Source of the DNA: Thermodesulfobacteriota bacterium
GTDB lineage: Bacteria > Desulfobacterota > Desulfobacteria > Desulfobacterales > Desulfosudaceae
DNA length: 60,106 nucleotides
Assembly (NCBI GenBank): GCA_040753795.1
Contig: JBFMDX010000024.1
Location: 1 to 60,106 of the forward strand
Direction of reading: 5' to 3'
Part shown: positions 1 to 9,501 of the stretch, piece after piece
Position numbering within the stretch: the stretch's first letter is position 1
Layout: every line of letters starts with the position of its first letter
The notes under the pieces: generated by a model
Told to the model about the DNA's origin: nothing
What the model saw: the letters and a program-made list of their open reading frames with translations, nothing else
The model's database searches: none
Program-made: the position numbers and the translations under genes

Positions 1-2
1 AA

Positions 3-37
3 AAAGGCCGCCCTTGAATTTCTTTCGGGCGGCCTTT
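3..37 (-). terminator. Rho-independent terminator of fdhA
   Basis: A perfect 11-bp inverted repeat (arms 3-13 and 27-37, 13-nt loop) is followed on the minus strand by a T run. It lies 49 bases past the fdhA stop codon, so it probably ends that transcript. Because the stem is flanked by A on one side and T on the other, it could also serve a plus-strand gene entering from the left. Confidence 0.75.
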
Positions 38-85
38 GTGTACATTTTTTATTTACTTGTTACGGACAGACTCCAGACGGTTCCA

Positions 86-2749
86 TCACACTTTCTCCAT
101 CCGGACGGCGCAGATTTTAAACTCCGGTATCTTGGATACAGGATCAAGCGCGCTGTTCGTCAGTTTGTTGGCGGCGGCCTCAATAAAATGGAACGGCACG
201 AACACGACCCCCCGATCGGTCACATCGGAAACCATGGCCTTTATTTTCATCTGACCGCGCCGGGAAATCAGATTGACATAATCCCCGTCCGCGAGATGAA
301 TGGCCTTCGCGTCCTCGGTGTTGACTTCCGCCAGCGCCTCGGGATAGATACGGTTTAACGCGGTGCCTTTCCGGGTCATGGTGCCGGTATGATAATGCGC
401 ATGGACCCGGCCGGTTGTCAGGACAAAAGGATATTCGCCGTCGCTGACTTCCGCCGAAGGCTTGTACTCGATGGGGAAGAACTGTCCCTTTCCCCTGGTA
501 AACTGGTTGACGTGAAGGACAGGAGTTCCCGGGTGATTTTCATCCGGGCACGGCCACACCAGCCCCTCTTTTTCTATCCGATCATACCGGATGCCGGCGT
601 AGCTCGGGGTGACCCTGTTGATTTCATCCATGATGGCGGACGCGTCCGTGTAGACCATGGGGTAACCCATTCTGCCGGCGATCTCCGTGATGATTCGATA
701 ATCATCCATGGCTTCGCCCGGGGCATCCAAGGCTTTGCGCACTCTCAGTACCTTGCGCTCGGTATTGGAAAATGTGCCGTTTTTCTCCGCGAAACAGACG
801 CCGGGCAGTACCACATCCGCAATTTTCGCGGTTTCCGTCAGGAAGATATCCTGAACCACCAGAAAATCCAGTTTCGCCAGGCTCTTTTCCACGTGATTCA
901 GGTCGGCATCACTGAGCAGGGGGTTCTCTCCCATGACATAAAGGGCTTTGATCTTGCTGCCGGCCGCCGGGATCATTTCCGTCACGGTCATGCCGATATC
1001 GGCGGGAAGGGACGCCACCTTCCAGGCCGCAGCGAACTTCTCCCGCACGGCGGCATCCGTTACCGGCTGATAGCCCGTGAACACGTTGGGGAGGCCGCCC
1101 ATATCACAGGCGCCCTGCACGTTGTTCTGACCCCGCAGGGGATTGACGCCACCGCCTTCGACACCCACATTTCCGCAGAGCATGGCCAGGTTCGCCAGAG
1201 ACTTTACATTGTCGGTTCCGTGTGTGTGCTGAGTGATTCCCATGGTATAAAGAATGGACGCGGGTTTTGCCGTCCCGTACATCCGGCCAGCGGCAACCAG
1301 GTCATCGGCGGGGATCCCCGTGATTTCCGATACATAGTCAGGAGTATAACGGGCAACGCAATTTTTCAGTTCTTCAAAACCGGTGGTCCTGGCCTCGATA
1401 TATTCCGTAGCCTGAAGGTTCTCGCTGAGAATGACGTTGATGAGACCGTTGATCCAGGCGACATCCGTTCCCACCTTCGGGCGCAGCCACAGGTCACAGA
1501 TATCGACCAGCTTGATCCGTCTGGGGTCGGCCACGATCAGCCTGGCACCGTTCTTCTGGACCGCCTCATAGATAGAGTTGGCGATGATGGGATGGTTTTC
1601 CGTCGTATTCGTTCCGGTAATGAGGATCACCTTCGCCTTCAGTACGTCCCTGGCGGGATTGGTCATTGCGCCGCTTCCGAAAGAGGCAGCCAGACCGGCT
1701 ACCGTGGAGCTGTGTCAGAGGCGGGCGCAGTGATCGACATTGTTGGTACCGATCACCGCTCTCATGAATTTCTGAAATATATAGTTGTCTTCATTGGTGC
1801 ACCGGGCGGAGGTCAGCCCGCCAATCGCGTCCGGACCGTATTCCTTTTTTATTTTACCTAACTTCTCGGCGACCAGGCTCAACGCTTCGTTCCAGGAGGC
1901 CTCGACCAGCCGGCCGTCCCGCTTGATGAGGGGGGTTTTCAGACGCTCTTCACTGGAGACAAACTCATAGCCGAACCGGCCTTTCACGCACAGACTGCCC
2001 TGATTCACGCTGCTGTCTTTTCGCCCCGTGACGGCGACAATCTGATTATTAAATATGTTCAGCTCCATCTGGCAGCCGCAGCCGCAATAAGTGCAGGTAG
2101 TGGGCACTTTCTCTATGGTCCAGGCTTTCCCCTTGATGTCGCTTAGATTTTCCGTCAGCGCGCCCGTCGGGCAGACCTGCAGACATTCGCCGCAGGAAAC
2201 GCATGTTTCCGTATTGACCGCGAGCTGATGCACACCGTCTTCATTCTTCACCTCCAGAGCGCCGATCCCTTTGATTTCCCTGCAGGCGCTGACGCAGCGG
2301 AGGCAAAGGATGCAACGATCCGGCCAGTATCGGATCAGGGAGGTGGCATAGGTGGCGTTCTTTTCCTTCCGGGGAATCTGGTAGGGCACATCTTTGACCT
2401 GGAACTCAACCACCAGATCCTGAAGCGTGCACTCACCAGCCTTGTCGCAGATGGGACAATCCAGGGGATGATCGACCAGCAGGAGCTTCAGGGTTTCCTG
2501 CCGCATCCGAAAAAGATTTTCCGAATGGGTGGTAACCATGATGCCTTCCGCCACCTGGGTGTCACAGGCCGTTACCGGCTCCGGAAACCCCTGGACCTCG
2601 ACCACGCACATGCGGCAGGAGCCGATGGGTTTCAGCCTTTCATGGAAACAAAGCGTCGGGATACGAATGCCGACGCTCCTGGCCGCTCCCAGGATGGTAC
2701 TTCCTTCCGGCGCCAGGATCTCCTTTCCATCGATTGTCAATCGAACCAT
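86..2749 (-). CDS. fdhA: Selenocysteine-containing formate dehydrogenase, catalytic subunit with NuoG-like N-terminus
   Basis: Oxidises formate or reduces CO2 at a molybdopterin (Mo or W) site. The frame is interrupted by one UGA (1715-1717) in the context HCARL-U-HSSTV, the classic selenocysteine site of formate dehydrogenases, so it is read as one 887-residue protein with Sec345. The order of sites is: plant-type [2Fe-2S] (C34, C45, C48, C62), NuoG-like His/Cys [4Fe-4S] (H94, C98, C101, C107), two ferredoxin clusters (C146-C156 and C183-C193), the molybdopterin-domain [4Fe-4S] (C219, C222, C226, C254), then the Sec site and the C-terminal dinucleotide-binding domain. There is no signal peptide, so it should be cytoplasmic. 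An in-frame start exists 40 codons upstream, but the chosen ATG has a GGAGG seven bases before it. It is divergent from the hmc genes and monocistronic here; the electron acceptor (NAD, ferredoxin or HdrA) cannot be read from the sequence. Confidence 0.93.
1685..1717 (-). promoter_or_regulatory. SECIS hairpin and UGA selenocysteine codon of fdhA
   Basis: The UGA lies at 1717-1715. Eleven bases later a 7-bp stem (1703-1697 paired with 1691-1685, one G-U pair) closes a GGUCU loop. The GGU of the loop starts 18 nt after the UGA, the same spacing and loop core as I recall for the E. coli fdhF element that binds SelB. This supports recoding rather than termination or a frameshift. Confidence 0.85.
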
Positions 2750-3207
2750 TTGAATTCCTCCGAAAAAACGGGTTTGCCAATATATCGATTTAAATATCAA
2801 GCGTTGTATTCGGGCGGCGCTGTCGCTTCCGGTCACTGACCTGTTTTTCGTTTTTTGCACCAACGCCACAAGGGGGAATAAGTATCAAAAACTTTTTCGA
2901 TAATCAAATACTTTTTCACCCCTTTTCCGCTTTTAGACCAGTAGCGGAAGGCATGGTTTCCCGCCTGCGATCGCGATGCGCCTTCCGATTCAAGACGGGA
3001 ATAAACTTGCGCCTTTTCCGAAATAACAGCAATTTTTTTTTGCAATCCGTAGAAAAATATTCTAAAAAGGAGGGTCGTTTTATTGCGGAAAAAACATTTT
3101 TCCGTGGAGGGTCGCCGGGCATGAGCGCGGGCCGTAACCGGATATAATCCCGGGATGCGGCGACAACCAGTTGAAACGGTTGATCATTATTTAAGGATTA
3201 TCGGAAA
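2750..3207. other. Divergent intergenic region between fdhA and hmcA
   Basis: This 458-bp AT-rich gap must hold the promoters of both fdhA and the hmc operon. It contains a perfect hairpin (CGGAAAAA 3086-3093, TTTTTCCG 3097-3104), a TATAAT hexamer at 3143-3148 without a recognisable -35 partner, and several poly-A/T stretches. Short frames inside it resemble no known protein. No sigma-54 -24/-12 pair was seen. Confidence 0.5.
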
Positions 3208-4791
3208 ATGATGACGAGAAAACATCTGGCTTATTTCGCCTGTGTGTTATCAATAGTCACGATGGGCATATTCTGCACCGACCTGTATGGACGGGATCCG
3301 TCTTCGCCGGAACCCTCGCAGCTTCGCCCTGACCTGATTTCCATCGACGGCCTGACCGCCTTCGGCCACCTGGAAAAGCAACCGGTTGAATTTCTTCACG
3401 ATGCTCACACCAAGGCCCTGTCCGAAAAAAACCGCGACTGCACCGTCTGCCATCTACCGGAAAAAGACCGTATTTCCCTGAAGTTCAAAAGGACAAAAGA
3501 TACGAACCGGGTCGAGGTGATGAATATTTATCACCAGGAATGCATCTCCTGCCACGGGGACATGAAAAAAGCGCGGGAAAAAACCGGCCCGGTGGAGTGC
3601 GACGGCTGCCATAAAGAACAAAAACAGTACGTTTCTTCCCGCCGGCCCATGGGGTTTGACGCCTCCCTGCACTTCCGGCATTCTGAAGCGCGGCAGAAAA
3701 AATGCGAGCAGTGTCACCACGAATATGACGAAAAAGAGCAAAAACTGTTTTATGCCAAGGGCCAGGAAGGCACCTGCCGCTATTGTCATCGTGCCGAAAC
3801 AACGGACAAGGTCATTTCCATGCGCCTGGCCTCCCACATGGCCTGCGTCAATTGCCACGCCGGCAACCTGGCCAGAAAGATGGAAAGCGGGCCCATCGAT
3901 TGCGCCGGATGTCACGACGCCGAGGCCCAGGCGAAAATCGAAAAAGTTTGGCCCCTTCCGAGAATGGAGCGGAAGCAACCGGACGTGGCGCTGCTGAAGA
4001 CCGCGTCGAAACCGGCAGGGGAAGAAGAAAAACCGACCCGGATGAATTATGTGCCCTTTGATCATAAAGGCCATGAAACCTATAACGACACCTGCCGGGT
4101 CTGTCACCATGAAAGCCTCCAGCCGTGCAACCAATGTCATACCCTTACCGGAACAAAGGAAGGCAAAGACGTCCGCCTCGAAACCGCCATGCATCTGGCG
4201 GATACGGAACGAAGCTGCACGGGCTGTCATGCCGGAAAAACGCGGGACAAGAATTGCGCCGGCTGTCATGCCCTCATGGGAACAAAGCCGGCCAACGAAG
4301 ATCGATCATGCCTGATCTGCCATATGACGCCGCCGTCTGGATACGAATCTCCCCTGACGCCGGAAGCGGAAAAGACCATGGCCGGCGACATGCTCCAATC
4401 CAGAAAACCGGTCACCGGCACCTACCCGGATGAGGATATCCCGGAGAAAGTGGTGATCAAGCATCTTTCCAGAGAATATGAAGCGGTCGAGTTTCCCCAT
4501 CGAAAGATCGTCCGGGCGCTGGCGGATAATATCAAGGAAAACCGTCTGGCCGGGTACTTCCACGACCAGGAAGGCACCCTGTGCATGGGCTGTCATCATC
4601 ACAGCCCCGCCTCGACAAAACCGCCCCAGTGCGCCAGCTGCCACGGCAAAACCTTTGACAGGGAAAATCCGTTAAAACCCGGCATCATCGGCGCCTATCA
4701 TCAGCAGTGCATGGGCTGTCACCGGGAAATGGACATCGCCAAACCGGCCGGATGCACGGAATGCCATAAGAAAATCGAGTCAAACCCATAG
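3208..4791 (+). CDS. hmcA: Sixteen-haem cytochrome c HmcA
   Basis: Periplasmic electron-transfer subunit that exchanges electrons with the cytochrome c3 pool. The 527-residue protein has an N-terminal hydrophobic signal segment (about residues 8-24) and exactly sixteen CXXCH haem-binding motifs, from CTVCH near residue 77 to CTECH near the C-terminus, with many additional His residues as distal ligands. Sixteen haems and a size near 540 residues match the high-molecular-weight cytochrome of Desulfovibrio. The next genes encode the ferredoxin, NrfD-type, small and cytochrome b subunits in the known hmc order, which makes the assignment firm. It starts the operon; hmcB follows after 18 nt. Confidence 0.93.
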   Translation: MMTRKHLAYFACVLSIVTMGIFCTDLYGRDPSSPEPSQLRPDLISIDGLTAFGHLEKQPVEFLHDAHTKALSEKNRDCTVCHLPEKDRISLKFKRTKDTNRVEVMNIYHQECISCHGDMKKAREKTGPVECDGCHKEQKQYVSSRRPMGFDASLHFRHSEARQKKCEQCHHEYDEKEQKLFYAKGQEGTCRYCHRAETTDKVISMRLASHMACVNCHAGNLARKMESGPIDCAGCHDAEAQAKIEKVWPLPRMERKQPDVALLKTASKPAGEEEKPTRMNYVPFDHKGHETYNDTCRVCHHESLQPCNQCHTLTGTKEGKDVRLETAMHLADTERSCTGCHAGKTRDKNCAGCHALMGTKPANEDRSCLICHMTPPSGYESPLTPEAEKTMAGDMLQSRKPVTGTYPDEDIPEKVVIKHLSREYEAVEFPHRKIVRALADNIKENRLAGYFHDQEGTLCMGCHHHSPASTKPPQCASCHGKTFDRENPLKPGIIGAYHQQCMGCHREMDIAKPAGCTECHKKIESNP

Positions 4792-4809
4792 TAAGTTGAG
4801 GAACATCAC

Positions 4810-5751
4810 ATGTCCATGTCACGAAGGAAGTTTCTCGGATGGATAGGCGCGGCGGGGCTGGGATCGGCCGTGGGAAAATCGGCCCTTGCCGGCGGCGGCA
4901 AGCACTTTGAAGGCTATCCCGACAGCTTCGGTGTCCTGCACGACATCACGCTGTGCGTGGGGTGCCGCAGCTGTGAAGCGGCCTGCGCCAGGGTCAACGA
5001 ACTGCCCGCGCCCGAAAAGCCGTTTACCGATCTGACCGTACTCAATGAAAAACGGCGGACAACAGCCAAGACATTTACGGTGGTCAACAAGTATGCGATC
5101 GACGGCCGGAAAGCGCCTCTGTTCAGGAAGAACCAGTGCAATCACTGCCTGGAGCCGGCCTGCGCCTCCGCCTGTTTTGTCAGAGCCTTCCAGAAGACAA
5201 AAACCGGCGCGGTCGTCTACGATCCCTCCGTATGCGTCGGATGCCGCTACTGCATGATCGCCTGCCCTTTTGAGATTCCGACTTACGAATATGACGAGCC
5301 CCTGACGCCCCGCGTCATGAAATGCACCATGTGTTACCCCCGGGTAATGGAAGGAAAACTTCCCGGATGCGTGGAAGCCTGCCCCAAAGAGGCCCTGATC
5401 TTCGGCAAGCGGAAAGAACTGCTCAAGATCGCCCGGGAAAGGTTCCGCAAGTATCCGGGCCGGTATGTGGATCACATTTACGGCGAGACGGAAATGGGCG
5501 GCACCAGCTGGCTGTATATTTCCGGCGTTCCGTTCTCTCAAATCGGCATGCGGGAGGACCTCGGCGTCACCCCGGCCCCCGAGCTGACATCCGGCGCCCT
5601 GTCCGCGGTTCCCGTGGTGGTGGGGTTGTGGCCGGTGCTGCTGATGGGGATCTACGCCATATCCAAACGCAAGGAAATAATCTTCAATCAGGAACGGGAA
5701 GCACCGGCGCATGAAACGGCCGCGCCGGCGCCGGCCGAGGAGGATCTCTGA
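4810..5751 (+). CDS. hmcB: Hmc complex ferredoxin-like iron-sulfur subunit HmcB
   Basis: Passes electrons between HmcA and the membrane subunit. The protein (313 aa) begins with a twin-arginine-like signal (SRRKFLGW, residues 4-11), so it should be exported. It carries four cysteine groups for [4Fe-4S] clusters: [35 protein letters not shown] and a split CTMC...C...C set. A single hydrophobic helix near residues 262-282 probably anchors it to the membrane. This DmsB/NrfC-like layout is standard for partners of NrfD-family proteins. Its TGA overlaps the ATG of hmcC by one base, which indicates translational coupling. Confidence 0.9.
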   Translation: MSMSRRKFLGWIGAAGLGSAVGKSALAGGGKHFEGYPDSFGVLHDITLCVGCRSCEAACARVNELPAPEKPFTDLTVLNEKRRTTAKTFTVVNKYAIDGRKAPLFRKNQCNHCLEPACASACFVRAFQKTKTGAVVYDPSVCVGCRYCMIACPFEIPTYEYDEPLTPRVMKCTMCYPRVMEGKLPGCVEACPKEALIFGKRKELLKIARERFRKYPGRYVDHIYGETEMGGTSWLYISGVPFSQIGMREDLGVTPAPELTSGALSAVPVVVGLWPVLLMGIYAISKRKEIIFNQEREAPAHETAAPAPAEEDL

Positions 5752-6923
5752 TGTTCGACAAAACATCATTCGACGTCAAATCACTGCTGACCCCTTTTCA
5801 TATCGTGGCCGGGCTGATTATTTTCCTCGGGCTGATCATCACCGTCCTGCGGTTTACCATGGGACTGGGGGCCGTGACCCATCTTTCCGACGACAACCCC
5901 TGGGGGCTCTGGATCGGATTCGATCTGCTGGTCGGCGTGGCCCTGGCGGCCGGAGGATACGTGACCTCGGCGGCCGTCTACCTTTTCGGAATGAAAAAAT
6001 ACCACTCCGCGGTCCGGCCGGCGGTGCTGACGGGATTTCTGGGATACGCGCTGGTCGTTTTCGCCCTCAATTACGACGTCGGCCGGCCCTGGCGCCTGCC
6101 CTATCCGTTTATCATGCAACAGGGCACCACTTCCCTGCTTTTTGAAGTGGCCGCGTGCGTCGCCCTCTATCTGACGGTGCTGTTTCTTGAATTCCTGCCG
6201 GCCCCCCTGGAATGGCTGGGATTGAAAAAAGTGCGGCAGCTGGCCGTCCGGCTGACCCTGGCGCTGACGGTGCTGGGCGTCGTGCTGTCCACCCTGCATC
6301 AGTCCTCCCTGGGCGCCCTCTTCCTGATCGCGCCGTCCAAGCTTCATCCCCTGTGGTATTCGTCCTATCTGCCGGTATTCTTTTTCATATCGAGCATCAT
6401 CGCGGGGCTGTCCATGGTGATCTTTGAAAGCACGCTGTCTCACCGCTATTTTGCGGATAAAATGGATGAAACCCATCGCAGCGAAAAAGAGGGCGTAACC
6501 CTGGGGTTCGGCAAAGCCGCTTCCATGGTCCTGCTGGGTTACTTCACCATCAAGATGATGGGGATTGCCGCCGGCAACCACTGGCGGCTGCTGGGTACGC
6601 CTTACGGGATGTGGTTTCTGGTCGAACTGCTGGGATTTATCGCCCTGCCGTCACTCTTATACGCGGTCGGCGTCCGCAACAGGGATCTGGGGCTGATCAA
6701 ATGGACCGCCGCCTGGACGGTGCTGGGCATTGTCATCAACCGCCTGAATGTCTGCCTGATCGCGTTCAACTGGCAGCTTCCCGCGAGCCAGCGATACTTC
6801 CCGCACTGGATGGAGATCTCTCTGTCCGTTTTCATCGTCACCGTGGGCATTGTTGCTTTCCGGTTTATCGTCACCCGGATGCCGATCTTTTATGAACACC
6901 CGGAATACAAGGATGTCCATTAA
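5751..6923 (+). CDS. hmcC: NrfD/PsrC-family integral membrane subunit HmcC
   Basis: Membrane quinone-interacting or proton-translocating subunit of the Hmc complex. The 390-residue protein is almost entirely hydrophobic with about ten transmembrane helices and has the NrfD-family NPWGLWIGFDL segment near residues 46-56 between the first helices. In this family the subunit has no redox cofactor and works with an HmcB-type ferredoxin. It is translationally coupled to hmcB; hmcD starts 29 nt downstream. Confidence 0.9.
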   Translation: MFDKTSFDVKSLLTPFHIVAGLIIFLGLIITVLRFTMGLGAVTHLSDDNPWGLWIGFDLLVGVALAAGGYVTSAAVYLFGMKKYHSAVRPAVLTGFLGYALVVFALNYDVGRPWRLPYPFIMQQGTTSLLFEVAACVALYLTVLFLEFLPAPLEWLGLKKVRQLAVRLTLALTVLGVVLSTLHQSSLGALFLIAPSKLHPLWYSSYLPVFFFISSIIAGLSMVIFESTLSHRYFADKMDETHRSEKEGVTLGFGKAASMVLLGYFTIKMMGIAAGNHWRLLGTPYGMWFLVELLGFIALPSLLYAVGVRNRDLGLIKWTAAWTVLGIVINRLNVCLIAFNWQLPASQRYFPHWMEISLSVFIVTVGIVAFRFIVTRMPIFYEHPEYKDVH

Positions 6924-6952
6924 AAAGGCACAGCCTTAAGGAGACCGTATTG

Positions 6953-7096
6953 ATGGAACCCGTTTATTTTACCTATCAGGAATTTTATACGCACACCAAG
7001 GGGGTGGTCTATGTTCTGATGATTGCCGCCCTGATCGGTTTTGTGTTCTTCTGGCGATTTCTGACCGGAAAAGACGACGAAAATAAGGAAATCTGA
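6953..7096 (+). CDS. hmcD: Small single-helix membrane subunit HmcD
   Basis: A 47-residue frame opens with ATG after an AAGGAGA Shine-Dalgarno sequence (6938-6944). It has a polar N-terminus, one hydrophobic helix (about residues 18-38, VVYVLMIAALIGFVFFWRF) and a charged tail. Size and position, between the NrfD-type and cytochrome b genes, match the tiny HmcD of Desulfovibrio. It probably stabilises the membrane part of the complex. Only 3 nt separate it from the next gene. Confidence 0.8.
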   Translation: MEPVYFTYQEFYTHTKGVVYVLMIAALIGFVFFWRFLTGKDDENKEI

Positions 7097-7099
7097 GAC

Positions 7100-8611
7100 A
7101 TGTTTTACACGCTTGCGATCTATTGCGCCCTGGCGGTCTTCGGGGTCGGCCTGCTCTATAAGATGTCAGGCTGGTTCCGGTTTCAGATCGGAACCGGTCC
7201 CGGAGAGACGACGATGTCGACCCGTGTTGCGGCCGTTCTGAAGGGCCTGTCCGGTGTCCTGTTCAGCCCCCGGCTGATGATCCTGATCCGCGTTTTTTTC
7301 CGGGACGTGCTGCTTCAGTTGCGGATTCTGGAAAAAGACAGGCTGCGCTGGATCATGCACATGCTGATCTTCACCGGCTTCATGTTCCTGTTCTTCACCC
7401 ATGCCCTTGACCGGATCATCGCCACTCCCCTGGCCGACCGGTATTATTTGAAGCTCAATCCCTTCCTGATCGTTCCGGGGCTCATGGTCCTGGCGGGAAT
7501 CGCCCTGGCCGTCTACCGGCGTTTTGTCCTTAAGGTGCCGCGACTGAAAACCGGCCCCATGGATCGTTACGCCCTGACCCTCCTGGCGGTGATCATGCTC
7601 TCCGGAATCGCCATGGAACTGACCAAGCTCACTTCCTACGAGTACTACCAGTTCTTCTGGAACATCCATGTCCCGGCCTGCCTCCTGGGCCTGGCCTATC
7701 TTCCTTTCAGCAAAATGCTTCACGTGTTCACCACCCCGGCCAGCCTGCTGGCCAACGGCGTCATGAATGAACATTCCGCCGCCGCCAACGTCATGACCCG
7801 CCAGGTCATGGAGCTGGATGCCTGCACGCGCTGCTGCACCTGCAGTCTCCACTGCTCGGTGGCGGTCGCCGGCGACAGCCTCGGCAATGATTTGATTCTG
7901 CCCTCGGAGAGAATGGCCTTCCTGAAGGATTATATCGCCGGTAAACAGTTGAGCCCGCGAGGGTTGGCGGCCATTCAGCAGGGCGTTTACCTCTGCACCA
8001 ACTGCGACCGCTGCACGGTGGTCTGCCCGGCAGGCATCAACCTTCGGGATCTGTGGTTCCGGGTCCGGGAAGAGATGATTTTGCGCGGCCAGGCGGTTCC
8101 CCTGACGCTGACCCCCCTGTCTTTTTACCGGGGACTTCGTCAGCGGGAGCTGGCGCCGGATCAATATGCCGAGCCGCCGCGGAAAGCGCAGCAGGCTCTG
8201 GGCGGTGATGCCGCGCGGCTGCGGCAGCCGGAACAGACAATCGCACTGGCGCCGGCCGACGGAGGATTCGGTCTCTCCGCCGCCCTTTCCGGCCGCGCCG
8301 CCACCTTTGCCTCCTGTTTTACCTGCGAAAACTGCTCCACGGTCTGCCCGGTAGCCGGCAACTACGACGATCCCCGGGAGCATCTTGACCTGCTTCCCCA
8401 CCAGATCATCCGTTCCCTGGTCCTGGGCCTGGAGGATCTGGCCATGGGTTCTAAAATGCTGTGGTATTGCCTGACCTGCTATCAGTGCCAGGAGCACTGC
8501 CCGCAGGGCGTTAAGGTAACCGATATCTTCTATGAACTGAAAAACCTCGCCGCGCAAAAGGCGGCCCGTACTTCCGTTCCGGCCGTTTCCGGGGAACGCG
8601 CCGCTCATTAA
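7100..8611 (+). CDS. hmcE: Cytochrome b (HmcE/NarI-like) fused to ferredoxin and HdrC domains
   Basis: Takes electrons across the membrane and delivers them to the Hdr module. Residues 1-225 form a NarI/DsrM-like domain with about five helices and several membrane His residues (IMHML, FTHAL, NIHVP, KMLHVF) as likely haem b ligands. A first 2x[4Fe-4S] ferredoxin follows (CTRCCTCSLHC near 241, CTNCDRCTVVC near 300), then a second HdrC-like pair (CFTCENCSTVC near 405, CLTCYQCQEHC near 457). In Desulfovibrio hmc the cytochrome b (HmcE) and the Fe-S/CCG protein (HmcF) are separate; here the Fe-S part has moved onto the cytochrome and HdrB is a stand-alone gene. The symbol is used for the cytochrome part only. 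Confidence 0.82.
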   Translation: MFYTLAIYCALAVFGVGLLYKMSGWFRFQIGTGPGETTMSTRVAAVLKGLSGVLFSPRLMILIRVFFRDVLLQLRILEKDRLRWIMHMLIFTGFMFLFFTHALDRIIATPLADRYYLKLNPFLIVPGLMVLAGIALAVYRRFVLKVPRLKTGPMDRYALTLLAVIMLSGIAMELTKLTSYEYYQFFWNIHVPACLLGLAYLPFSKMLHVFTTPASLLANGVMNEHSAAANVMTRQVMELDACTRCCTCSLHCSVAVAGDSLGNDLILPSERMAFLKDYIAGKQLSPRGLAAIQQGVYLCTNCDRCTVVCPAGINLRDLWFRVREEMILRGQAVPLTLTPLSFYRGLRQRELAPDQYAEPPRKAQQALGGDAARLRQPEQTIALAPADGGFGLSAALSGRAATFASCFTCENCSTVCPVAGNYDDPREHLDLLPHQIIRSLVLGLEDLAMGSKMLWYCLTCYQCQEHCPQGVKVTDIFYELKNLAAQKAARTSVPAVSGERAAH

Positions 8612-8622
8612 GGAATACGATA

Positions 8623-9492
8623 ATGAAATATTCGTTATTTCTCGGGTGTAATATTCCGGCCAGAGTCCAGCACTATGAACTTTCGGCCAGGGCCGTGTGC
8701 AACCGGCTGGGAATCGAAATCGCCGACAACGACCAATTCAAATGCTGCGGCTATCCGGTCCGGAACATCGACGCCGGGACCTCCCTGCTCATGGCCGCGC
8801 GCAACCTGGCCCTGTCGGAAAAGACGGGCCTGGACATGATGGTGCTGTGCATGTGCTGCTTCGGCAATTTGAAGAAAGCCGCCCACCTGATCAAAAACAA
8901 CCCGGCCCTCCGGGATGAAGTCAACGGAGCACTGTCCAAAGAAGGCCTGACCTGTACGGGAACAATCGGCATCCGGCATTTTCTGTCCGTTCTGTGCCAT
9001 GACATCGGCATCAGCGCGCTGAAAGAAAAAGTGGTCCGGCCGTTTAAAAGCATTCGCATCGCGTCGCACTACGGATGTCACGGGCTGAGGCCCAGCGACG
9101 TCACTGAATTCGACAATCCCGTCGCGCCGGTTCTGCTCGATGAACTGGTCACGGTCACCGGCGCCGTCAGCGTCGACTGGCCGTTAAAGCTGGAATGCTG
9201 CGGCGCTCCCATGCTGGGCGTCAACGACGGGCTTTCCCTGGACCTGACCGGAAGAAAACTTGCCGATGCCAAGCGGTCCGGGGCCGATTATCTATGCGTC
9301 GCCTGTCCCTATTGTCAGATGCAGTTCGGCCGGGTCCAGCAGATGATGGCCTTGCAGCGCCAGATGGAAATCGGTGTCTTGAGCGTTTTATTTCCCCAGC
9401 TTCTCGGGCTTGCCATGGGCATCAAGGGAAGCGAACTGGGGATGGACAGGCATGTCCTCGATGTCAGCAGAATCGAATCATTACTGGAATAG
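8623..9492 (+). CDS. hdrB: HdrB-like CCG-domain protein
   Basis: Catalytic subunit of heterodisulfide-reductase type, holding unusual [4Fe-4S] clusters that react with disulfides or pass electrons to HdrA. The 289-residue protein has two CCG domains. The first includes C9 and the CCG at 41-43 plus CMCC near 80; the second has HYGCHG near residue 155, LECCGAPM near 195 and CVACPYC near 226. There are no membrane segments, so it is cytoplasmic. It starts 11 nt after the HdrC-bearing fusion and abuts hdrA, so together they supply the HdrB and HdrC functions that HmcF combines in Desulfovibrio. The natural disulfide substrate is unknown. Confidence 0.88.
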   Translation: MKYSLFLGCNIPARVQHYELSARAVCNRLGIEIADNDQFKCCGYPVRNIDAGTSLLMAARNLALSEKTGLDMMVLCMCCFGNLKKAAHLIKNNPALRDEVNGALSKEGLTCTGTIGIRHFLSVLCHDIGISALKEKVVRPFKSIRIASHYGCHGLRPSDVTEFDNPVAPVLLDELVTVTGAVSVDWPLKLECCGAPMLGVNDGLSLDLTGRKLADAKRSGADYLCVACPYCQMQFGRVQQMMALQRQMEIGVLSVLFPQLLGLAMGIKGSELGMDRHVLDVSRIESLLE

Positions 9493-9501
9493 GTGATCAC
9501 C

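Noticed and set aside
1715-1717. A premature stop or frameshift splitting fdhA in two genes
   Set aside because: The UGA is in frame, in the canonical selenocysteine context, and is followed by a SECIS hairpin, so one selenoprotein explains it better.
389-1861. A 490-aa plus-strand frame
   Set aside because: It lies opposite fdhA, crosses the conserved Sec site and has no recognisable domain; it is a mirror of GC-rich coding sequence.
2953-3147. A 64-aa frame in the fdhA-hmcA gap
   Set aside because: No ribosome site, unusual composition, overlaps the hairpin region, and resembles no protein family.
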